A stretch of DNA of 64,000 bases from Bathymodiolus brooksi (Eukaryota > Mollusca > Bivalvia > Mytilida > Modiolidae), in NCBI GenBank assembly GCA_963680875.1, contig OY804579.1, positions 16,631,506 through 16,695,505 of the forward strand. Reading direction: 5' to 3'. Position numbers and translations under genes: made by a program. Positions 39,901-51,900 of the stretch are shown piece after piece. The notes under the pieces were generated by a model. That model was not told the DNA's origin, searched no databases, and saw nothing but the letters and a program-made list of their open reading frames with translations. The stretch's first letter is position 1, and every line of letters begins with the position of its first letter.

Positions 39901-42900
39901 ATAAAGGACTGAATCCAGAAAAAACAATTGAAACGGTAGCATGGTCAGATGTTTACCATCATAGTTAACAATATTAAAATAAAATTTGAATTAGTTATTA
40001 CATAAGTTAATGTCTTTTTAGCTCACCTGGCCGAAAGCCATTTGAGCTTTTAACATCACTTGGTATCCATCGTCTGTTAATTTTTCACATTTGAATTTTC
40101 TCCTCTGAAACCGCATGGCCAAATGAAGCAAAACTTAGTAGGAAGCATCTATGGAAGGTCCTCTATAAGATTGCCTCATTTCATCCTGTCTGGACAAAAA
40201 CATGGTCGGCATGAGGAATTCATGTTTCTGATTGGCTGAAATTTAAGGAAAATCATCTCCTCTGAAAACTAGGCGGAACAATGAATTGTTGCTTTGTGGG
40301 AATGCTGTATGGAAAAACCTGTACAAAATTTCCATATTTTTTGCCGATCATACAACTAATATGGCTGCCATAGACAGTTCATGTTTCTGATTGGTCAATT
40401 AAAAATATTCTCCTCTAAAACCATTTTGCCAAAAAAATTGAAATTTGGTAGGGTATGGATAAAGTTTCCTCAAAACAAAATGACAGGTGAGTAACACAGG
40501 CTCAGCCCAACGAGCCTCTAGTTATTTTATAGTTTTTTTTATACTGGAGTTGAATAAAATCAAAATCAAAAACTGTGCTATCAAGGTTGATTTTGCAAAA
40601 AATCTTTTGGTCAGTAGAAATGCAGGTGAGGCACATTTTATTGGTTAGAATTGTAGAATACGTGTGATTTCTATCATTTAGCTAAATCAACAATACCAGA
40701 CCAGATTTTACAGATGGATGAGAAAGACAAAGACATGTATTTAGAAATAATTAAGTCTGGAACTGAACGGAGATACTACATACGGCTGATGATTGTAGGT
40801 GAGAATGGAGTTGGAAAAACTTGTTTGATGCGACGACTTTTAGGAGAAGACATTGATGATGTCACTAGTACTGATGGGATTGATATCGTAATCCGTAAAT
40901 GTAAAATCAGACTTAGTGATGGAAAATGGATAGTCAATGAAGGTATTTATCAAGTACAATTGTACATATTTCATATACAGTTTGACAGTATAGTTAAATA
41001 TTTGGAAAGCAGAACTTTTCATTATTGTTACCGTAATTTTACAAATTAAGGTTAATCCAACACAATCACCAAAGAAGTAACATCAATCTTAAAAAATTCT
41101 TAGATGCACAAGACACAAGGTAATTATAAATCAAGGGGGCCGTCATGGCCATGAATATATGGTAGTTGGATTTACAACTACCTATGCAATCAGATCCTAT
41201 CACCACTGATATTGTAATTTCGAATCTTGACCAGGGCAAGGTGTACAACATTTTGTGATAAAATTTGTCAGTGACTTGCGACAGGTCAATGGTTTTCTTC
41301 GGGTCCTCCGGTTTCCTCCACCAATAAAACTGACAGCCACGATATAACTGAAATATTGTTGAAAGTGGCATTAAACACCATCAAACAAACAAACATTATA
41401 AATCATGATTTGATCATTTATTTTAGAGGATACAGTAGAACAAGACAGAAATGTCAGAATGAAGAGAGCACTTACAGATAAAGACACAATATTACCAGAA
41501 GCAAAGAGAAGAAACAACCGAGCAGAACCTCTCCTTCAAGATGTTCCCATGGAAACTACTGGTGTGTGCACATACATGATTTTGACAACAGGTCCTGTCA
41601 GTAATGCTGAACAACCATGCCATTTTTAGCTCACTTAGCCAATGGCAGTGTGAGTTTTTTGCCATCACTGAGGACCTTTGATCTCTGTACACTTACTTTC
41701 ACATATTTATCTTCTTCTGCAATACTCCTCAACCAATTTGAACAAAGCTTGGCAGGGAAGGTCTTTGAAAAGAGGATATTCAGATTTGTATAAATAAAAT
41801 TTGGTTGATCCCCCCAAATCATCTGGGGAAGGGTATTAGGATGCCTAAAATGGGAAAATTAAGTAAATCTTTAAAGAACCACCTACAATAGACATGTTAC
41901 AATTTTTACTGTGCAGTATCATTACGATATGTAGATTTAGGACTCGTTGAAATTGGCTCTGAATCAGGATAATGTGACTGATTAGAGTGACATGTCTACT
42001 AGTAGACTGTTGTTTCGGTGAGCTTGCACTATTAGAATCAGGATAATGTGACTGATTAGAGTGACATGTCTACTAGTAGACTGTTGTTTCAGTGAGCTAG
42101 CACTGTTAGAATCAGGATAATGTGACTGATTAGAGTGACATGTCTACTAATAGACTGTTGTTTCAGTGAGCTAGCACTGTTAGAATCAGGATAATGTGAC
42201 TGATTAGAGTGACATGTCTACTAGTAGACTGTTGTGTCAGTGAGCTAGCACTGTTAGAATCAGGATAATGTGACTGATTGGAGTGACATGTCTACTAGTA
42301 GACTGTTGTGTCAGTGAGCTAGCACTGTTAGAATCAGGATAATGTGACTGATTAGTGACATGTCTACTAGTAGACAGTTGTTTCAGTGAGCTAGCACTGT
42401 TAGAATCAGGATAATGTGACTGATTAGAGTGACATGTCTACTAGTAGACTGTTGTTTCAGTGAGCTAGCACTGTTAGAATCAGGATAATGTGACTGATTA
42501 GAGTGACATGTCTACTAGTAGACTGTTGTGTCAGTGAGCTAGCACTGTTAGAATCAGGATAATGTGACTGATTGGAGTGACATGTCTACTAGTAGACTGT
42601 TGTGTCAGTGAGCTAGCACTGTTAGAATCAGGATAATGTGACTGATTAGTGACATGTCTACTAGTAGACAGTAGTTTCAGTGAGCTAGCACTGTTAGAAT
42701 CAGGATAATGTGACTGATTAGAGTGACATGTCTACTAGTAGACTGTTGTGTCAGTGATCTAGCACTGTTAGAATCAGGATAATGTGACTGATTAGAGTGA
42801 CATGTCTACTAATAGACTGTTGTTTTAGTGAGCTAGCACTGTTAAAATCAGGATAATGTGACTGATTAGAGTGACATGTTTACTAGTAGACTGTTGTTTT

Positions 42901-45900
42901 AGTGAGCTAGCACTGTTAGAATCAGGATAATGTGACTGATTGGAGTGACATGTCTACTAATAGACTGTTGTTTCAGTGAGCTAGCACTGTTAGAATCAGG
43001 ATAATGTGACTGATTAGAGTGACATGTCTACTAATAGACTGTTGTTTCAGTGAGCTAGCACTGTTAGAATCAGGATAATGTGACTGATTAGAGTGACATG
43101 TCTACTAGTAGACTGTTGTGTCAGTGAGCTAGCACTGTTAGAATCAGGATAATGTGACTGATTGGAGTGACATGTCTACTAGTAGACTGTTGTGTCAGTG
43201 AGCTAGCACTGTTAGAATCAGGATAATGTGACTGATTAGTGACATGTCTACTAATAGACAGTAGTTTCAGTGAGCTAGCACTGTTAGAATCAGGATAATG
43301 TGACTGATTAGAGTGACATGTCTACTAGTAGACTGTTGTGTCAGTGATCTAGCACTGTTAGAATCAGGATAATGTGACTGATTAGAGTGACATGTCTACT
43401 AATAGACTGTTGTTTTAGTGAGCTAGCACTGTTAAAATCAGGATAATGTGACTGATTAGAGTGACATGTCTACTAGTAGACTGTTGTTTCAGTGAGCTAG
43501 CACTGTTAGAATCAGGATAATGTGACTGATTAGAGTGACATGTCTACTAATAGACTGTTGTTTCAGTGAGCTAGCACTGTTAGAATCAGGATAATGTGAC
43601 TGATTAGAGTGACATGTCTACTAGTAGACTGTTGTTTCAGTGAGCTAGCACTGTTAGAATCAGGATAATGTGACTGATTAGAGTGACATGTCTACTAATA
43701 GACTGTTGTGTCAGTGAGCTAGCACTGTTAGAATCAGGATAATGTGACTGATTAGAGTGACATGTCTACTAATAGACTGTTGTTTCAGTGAGCTAGCACT
43801 GTTAGAATCAGGATAATGTGACTGATTAGAGTGACATGTCTACTAGTAGACTGTTGTTTCGGTGAGCTAGCACTATTAGAATCAGGATAATGTGACTGAT
43901 TAGAGTGACATGTCTACTAATTGACTGTTGTTTCAGTGAGCTAGCACTGATAGAATCAGGATAATGTGACTGATTGGAGTGACATGTCTACTAGTAGACT
44001 GTTGTTTCAGTGAGCTAGCACTGTTAGAATCAGGATAATGTGACTGATTAGAGTGACATGTCTACTAGTAGACTTGTTTCAGTGAGCTAGCACTATTAGA
44101 ATCATGATAATGTGACTGATTAGAGTGACATGTCTACTAGTAAACTGTTGTTTCGGTGAGCTAGCACTATTAGAATCAGGATAATGTGACTGATTAGTGA
44201 CATGTCTACTAGTAGACAGTAGTTTCAGTGAGCTAGCACTGTTAGAATCAGGATAATGTGACTGATTAGAGTGACATGTCTACTAGTAGACTGTTGTGTC
44301 AGTGATCTAGCACTGTTAGAATCAGGATAATGTGACTGATTAGAGTGACATGTCTACTAATAGACTGTTGTTTTAGTGAGCTAGCACTGTTAAAATCAGG
44401 ATAATGTGACTGATTAGAGTGACATGTTTACTAGTAGACTGTTGTTTTAGTGAGCTAGCACTGTTAGAATCAGGATAATGTGACTGATTGGAGTGACATG
44501 TCTACTAATAGACTGTTGTTTCAGTGAGCTAGCACTGTTAGAATCAGGATAATGTGACTGATTAGAGTGACATGTCTACTAATAGACTGTTGTTTCAGTG
44601 AGCTAGCACTGTTAGAATCAGGATAATGTGACTGATTAGAGTGACATGTCTACTAGTAGACTGTTGTGTCAGTGAGCTAGCACTGTTAGAATCAGGATAA
44701 TGTGACTGATTGGAGTGACATGTCTACTAGTAGACTGTTGTGTCAGTGAGCTAGCACTGTTAGAATCAGGATAATGTGACTGATTAGTGACATGTCTACT
44801 AATAGACAGTAGTTTCAGTGAGCTAGCACTGTTAGAATCAGGATAATGTGACTGATTAGAGTGACATGTCTACTAGTAGACTGTTGTGTCAGTGATCTAG
44901 CACTGTTAGAATCAGGATAATGTGACTGATTAGAGTGACATGTCTACTAATAGACTGTTGTTTTAGTGAGCTAGCACTGTTAAAATCAGGATAATGTGAC
45001 TGATTAGAGTGACATGTCTACTAGTAGACTGTTGTTTCAGTGAGCTAGCACTGTTAGAATCAGGATAATGTGACTGATTAGAGTGACATGTCTACTAATA
45101 GACTGTTGTTTCAGTGAGCTAGCACTGTTAGAATCAGGATAATGTGACTGATTAGAGTGACATGTCTACTAGTAGACTGTTGTTTCAGTGAGCTAGCACT
45201 GTTAGAATCAGGATAATGTGACTGATTAAAGTGACATGTCTACTAGTAGACTGTTGTTTCAGTGAGCTAGCACTGTTAGAATCAGGATAATGTGACTGAT
45301 TAGAGTGACATGTCTACTAATAGACTGTTGTGTCAGTGAGCTAGCACTGTTAGAATCAGGATAATGTGACTGATTAGAGTGACATGTCTACTAGTAGACT
45401 GTTGTTTCAGTGAGCTAGCACTGTTAGAATCAGGATAATGTGACTGATTAGAGTGACATGTCTACTAGTAGACTGTTGTTTCGGTGAGCTAGCACTATTA
45501 GAATCAGGATAATGTGACTGATTAGAGTGACATGTCTACTAATTGACTGTTGTTTCAGTGAGCTAGCACTGATAGAATCAGGATAATGTGACTGATTGGA
45601 GTGACATGTCTACTAGTAGACTGTTGTTTCAGTGAGCTAGCACTGTTAGAATCAGGATAATGTGACTGATTAGAGTGACATGTCTACTAGTAGACTTGTT
45701 TCAGTGAGCTAGCACTATTAGAATCATGATAATGTGACTGATTAGAGTGACATGTCTACTAGTAAACTGTTGTTTCGGTGAGCTAGCACTATTAGAATCA
45801 GGATAATGTGACTGATTAGAGTGACATGTCTACTAATAGACTGTTGTTTCAGTGAGCTAGCACTGATAGAATCAGGATAATGTGACTGATTAGAGTGACA

Positions 45901-48900
45901 TGTCTACTAGTAGACTGTTGTTTCAGTGAGCTAGCACTGTTAGAATCAGGATAATGTGACTGATTAGAGTGACATGTCTACTAGTAGACTGTTGTGTCAG
46001 TGAGCTAGCACTGTTAGAATCAGGATAATGTGACTGATTAGAGTGACATGTCTACTAGTAAACTGTTGTTTCAGTGAGCTTGCACTATTAGAATCAAACT
46101 TAGCATGTTGATGTAGTACAAAGTGGACATTATTATACCCCCGCTCCCCGAAGGGGGAGGGGGATATACTGTTTTACCTCTGTCCGTCTGTCCGTCCGTC
46201 CAAGATATTTTTCGTCGCATTTTTCTCAGTAACTGTTGGTGGCAGAAATCAGATATTTGGTCACAAGCGTCATATAGGTATACCATATTGTGGGTAACGT
46301 TTTTGGACCCGTCAGATTCCTACTTCCTGTTTGCCGACTTAGTTGGTTTTTATACACATTGAACATATATGCACATTTTTCGTCACATTTTTCTCAGCAA
46401 CTATTGATGGCAGAAATCTGATATTTGGTCACAAGCTTCATATAGGTACCCCATATTGTGGGAAGCGTTTTTGGATCCATCAGATTCCTACTTCCTGTTT
46501 GCCGACTTAGTTGGTTTTTATACACATTGAACATATATATATGCACATTTTTCGTCACATTTTTCTCAGCAACTATTGATGGCAGAAATCTGATATTTGG
46601 TCACAAGCTTCATATAGGTACCCCTTATTGTGGGAAGCATTTTTGGACCCATCAGATTCCTACTTCCTGTTTGCCGATTTTATTGATTTTTATACACATT
46701 GAACATATATGCTCATTTTTCGTCGCATTTCTCTCAGCAACTATTGATGGCAGAAATTTGATATTTGGTCACAAGCTTCATATAGGTACCCCATATCGTG
46801 GGAATCGTTTTTGGACCCGTCAGATTCCTACTTCCTGTTTGCCGAAGAGCGGGGGTATCATAAGTGAGCATTAGCTCACAGTTCATCTTGTTTAGACGAA
46901 AAATGAAGAAATTCTATCATAAATAATAAAATTAGGATTGTACCCATTGGACTTATTGAATATACTGTCACTCAGCTTGCTTTAATTGTAAACCATAGAA
47001 TAATACCATGAACCTCTAGTTACCATTTCTCTTTGTAGTTACACCATTTGGAAATGTTAAAGGTGAAGAAATTAAGAATGTAACTGAAATCAAAGACATC
47101 TACCCTGGAAAAGTGATGGATCAGAAAAATGACATGGACATGCAATTTAATAACGAATTGAAGGAATCTATAGCTAAATCAGTTTCACTTCATACAGACA
47201 AAGACTTCGCTCTTAAAAGTGAAAAGCGTGTAGGACTATTAGACACTTTGCCTGATGTAATGAATGTTGAATTGCCAAAAGAATTTTTTGCAGACTGTGC
47301 TGTTTGGGACTTTGCTGGACAGAAAGAGTTTTATGCCACACATCAAACATTCCTAACAAACTGTGCAATTTATCTATTAACAGCAGATCTATCTAAGGAT
47401 CTTTCATCTCAAAGGCTGACAAAAATATATGATGTGGACTTCGGTAAAGTAGGATGTAAGTTATGCTGTTACTTGATTATAGGTTTATGGTGTTTAATGC
47501 CACTTTCAACAATATTTCTGTTATATCGTGACAGTGAGTTTATTGGTGGAGGAAACCAGAGTACCCGGAGAAAACCACCGACCTGTCGCAATTCACTGAC
47601 AATCTTTATCACATAATTTTGTATAGTATTAAGTGTTTCTTTTCAGAAGTTCATGTATGTGTAAATGGTGCCGATGCAATCACAAAATGAATTTCGGACG
47701 TTTATGTAAAGTTAGTGAGTGCATCGGCACTGTTTACACATGCATGAACTTCTGAAAAGAAACGTTTAATACTTATAATTTTTCCACGTGAATCTTTTCC
47801 CTATTTTGATAATTAAACTGATTTTCAGGCTTGTTTTCAATCGGACATTATCGTAGTTTTCTGTCGGCGGTCGCCATATTGTTTATACTGGTTATACAAA
47901 AAAGTTCATCAAGTTATGAACGGATCGAAAACGAAAAAGTTCATCAAGTTATGAACGAATCAAAAACAAACACGTGACAGTGCTCTTGTCCAATCAAAAG
48001 GCACGAAAACGAAATACATTAATTCTACAAGAATTATTGTAGAGTACACTTCGCCATGAACGGGGTTCAAACTCACAACTTTAGTGGTAATATGCACTAA
48101 TTGCACAGGTAACTGTAAATTCAACTACCATACGATCACAACCACGACGGCCCCTTACTTAGATGTCAGTAATGGATTAAACATTTCTTGTAATCAATGC
48201 ATTTCAGTTCAACCTTGTTAAGTCAATTGTGCTTTTTGTTTCTATTTTGCATGTGGAGATTTTATTTTTCAACCACTTTTGATCATTTTTTTTTCTTCTT
48301 TCTTTTCTTCCTTATGGGTACCTGCAAAATGTGAAGCGAAATCGAAACGAAGTGAAATAAATCGAAACGAAATTCATCAAAATGAAAAAAAAATTACCGA
48401 AGCGAAACGGAATAATGCAAAATGAAATAAAACTTATTTTAGCAAAACAATTTCTTGGGGAAAGACAAGACAAAAATTAGAGAAAAAACCCTATAAAAAT
48501 AAAAAACTTAAAAATCGATCTCCAAAAACATAGCTATTTTGGCGATAAATTTTAAATGCATCGTCAAAGTTCTGAGCTGTCATCAGTACCGGAGGAAAGT
48601 TCCATAAATGCCTGGTTGCGTCTGTCAGATTGTCCCTCCGTTTGCCAGATAAATATTCCTATCTAAGCTGGTATATGCCAAATAATTGTTATTGATATGC
48701 AGTTATAACCGTAAGGCACTGCAATGCCTTACGGTTGCAATGATAACATCAAAGGAGTGGGAAATTTGTCAAATCCTGGATGCAACGAAATCAACGTGAT
48801 GAGCCTTTTTAATACTATTCCAAGAACTAAACGTAGCCATGGTCATAAAAGAATTCAACATCCTAATGTTAAAAAGTCCTCTAAACCAAGAACGTTACAA

Positions 48901-51900
48901 GATACTTTTAATGATTTACTTTCTAATATACAGAAACCTCTTGGAATTCATCATATTCGTACAATCTTATTTTCACTACCTGTAAACTACCTCAAAGATC
49001 TTAGGGATTTTGGACTTGACAAAGGAGGCGTAGATCCTTTTTCTCCTAAGTACAGATTGTCTAGTATTATATGTGACGTGGCATCCTTTCGTCTTTTTAA
49101 ACCAGTTCGATCTGAACCTCTTCATGATAACAACAGAAAATTCCTCCATATTCCGTTTGCTAACAAAGGAATCGATGCTATTAACATCAGCAACATTCTT
49201 AATAGAAAAGAGGTCGTAAAAGAAATTCCACCATATTTCAAAAATCAATCTGTTCCCATTGTCTCCTATAGCTACACTAACAGCATTGGCCGTAAAATTT
49301 TCAACTACAAAGAAGCATTGCAAGATATTAACATAGAAGAGTACCTTAAGAACCCTCTGACTTGTGACTGCTCCCACTCTCCTTTTCAATACAACCCATC
49401 TGGACATGTAATCACTGGTGATCTGAATATCATTCAACATGAGTCTCCGAAAGGTGATTTCTCATGGTCCTAAATTCAGAGAACCTCAACACATCAATTG
49501 GAAACATAATTTCAAGATAATTATGAATGCTGTTGAAGATTATGCCAGAAGGTGGATAAAGAGAGAAGTAGACCAAGATCCTGAGTTAGAGTCCTTGTCA
49601 GACTGGGTTAGAACAATTAGGTCTCTAGTACAAGGTCGGATTCACAAACTCAAAAATTGTGTTAATAGTCGACCTAAGTCTGTATTTAAAGACCAAGAAG
49701 CTGTTAAGTGTCTTTCCTCTCTTCATGACAAATATGTTATCGTTCCTGCGGACAAGGCTTCCAACAATATCGTGTTTGTATGTAAATCATATTACTTCGA
49801 ATGCCTAATCAAGGAATTAGGCATAAATAGCAACACCTCTAGTAATACCACATACAAACCAACTTCGTTCGACAAAGATGAAATCCTAGCTAACCACAGA
49901 TCATTCATGACCTCTTTAAACATTCCCTCTGGTAAAGAGTCTGAGGATTTACCCTATTTATATTGGATACCTAAACTCCATAAGACACCATACAAAGAAA
50001 GGTACATAGCGGGATCATCAACTTGTTCGACGAAAGAATTGTCTATTCACCTGACAAAGATTCTGTCTGCAGTAAAAGAGGGACAACAGAAATATTGTGA
50101 AACTGTTTACTCGCATAGTGGCATAAATCACATGTGGATTTTGAAAAACTCTAAAGATCTTTTGGATAACCTGAAATCAAGATCTTTCTCTCAGGTATCC
50201 ACCATCAAAACTTTTGATTTTTCAACTCTATATACCATCCTACCGCATGACAAATTAAAAACCCGCTTAAAAGAAACAATTCATAAAGCTTTTAGTCATA
50301 GAAACTATGGCTCAAAATTTGTTGTGTTAGGCTACAATTCTACATATTTTTCAAACAAAATTCAAAATGGTAAAACATGCTACTCCGAGGAACAAGTGAT
50401 CAGTATACTGGAGTTCCTCATCGATAACATATTTGTCTCCTTTGGAGGGACACAGTTTCAGCAGGTCGTCAGCATACCAATGGGTACGAATTGTGCCCCT
50501 CTTCTAGCCGATTTATTTTTATACTCATATGAGTCGGAGTTTCTTCAAAAGCTTGTAAAAGATAAGAAGATTCATGAGGCTAGAGCCTTTAATTTCACAT
50601 ACAGGTATATTGATGACGTTTTATCTATCAATAATTCTAGATTTGCAGAATTTCTTCCATTGATATATCCTCCAGAGCTGGAAGTTAAAGAAACCACAGA
50701 TACAGCTTCGTCCGCATCATTTTTGGACTTATACCTCGAATTTGACGACAGTGATGAACTCAGTACTAAAATTTATGATAAGCGGGACGACTTCAATTTT
50801 AAAATCATAAATTTTCCAAGCATGTGCAGCAATATACCAGCTTCTCCTGCATATGGTGTTTACATCTCGCAATTGATTCGCTATGCAAGGGCCAGTAGCA
50901 ATTATTCTGATTTCCTGAAACGTCATCTTCATCTGAGAAACAGGCTACTGGACCAGGGCTATTAAAAGATTCACCTTATTCGATCTCTTAAAAAGTTTAT
51001 ATTCCGATACCAATATCTTGTCGAAATATATTCCGTCTCTGCAGAAAAATTATAAGCGATGCATTTTCATAAAGTGAAAATGTATAAAGATAAAGAAGTC
51101 AAAAATGTCAAGGATATTTTTTTTGTCAATGTGTGATGTAAAAATATTTTTGACATTTACGTCACTGAATATGGTACTGCTTTGACAGCTATTTTACCTA
51201 TTTTGTTCCTGTATTTAAATACTGTTACAGTGACAGCCGGAACCTTTGAACCGTAATGAGAGTGGGAGGTTTGACGCCTTAAAATCTGATTCAACCCACC
51301 ATTTCTTTAGAAATGCCTGTACCAAGTCGGGTCATTACAGTTTTCACAGTTTTCCGGTTGTTGACTGATTTTGTCTGTTTATATAATTATGAGTTTTGAC
51401 TTTCCCTTTGTAAGATTGTTCGGAGTTCGGTAATTTTGTTATTACCCTTATTTCTTACTATTGTGTAAATGCCCCGTCGTCAGCGGTTCTGGGTTTCAGT
51501 TAAATTTACTTACCGATCTAAAACCATATATCACAGTTTTGTCTATAGATCCACGACTATTGCATTCCTTGAACAGCGAAAGAGTAAAGAGAACATGGAT
51601 TCCACCTGATTTAAAGTATTTGATTTAAAGCTAAAAAAAGATAAAAAGTTTTTTACTGCTTTGTAGTAGACTTTTTGTGTGCTGATTGGTCAGCTACATC
51701 CTTTGATCTAGCGTGGGAATGTCGAAAGACGCCGGTTTCTTCAAAGATTCGATCCTCTTTAACTGAAAACTTTTTCTTATGCAATAAAGATTCGATATTT
51801 CAGTGATGTCTCCTTGATTCTAATTCAAACTGACATAATTTTCACATCTTTTCTTCATTTTACTTTATTTTCAGTCAAAGTAAAAACTGCATAGCGAACC

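Noticed and set aside
46071..46874. ORFs over the 46.1-46.9 kb element
   Set aside because: Frames over 170-bp non-coding modules, repeating with the module.
48541..48640. Hammerhead ribozyme upstream of the Penelope-like RT (CTGATGA on the minus strand)
   Set aside because: Such ribozymes are known in Penelope-like terminal repeats, but here I cannot build the GAAA strand or stems I and III.
48976..49440. Minus-strand 154-codon ORF
   Set aside because: Antisense shadow of the Penelope-like reading frame.
48724..50965. Retrovirus or LTR-retrotransposon pol gene
   Set aside because: No protease, RNase H, integrase or LTRs, and the RT motifs ([20 protein letters not shown]) are not of retroviral type.
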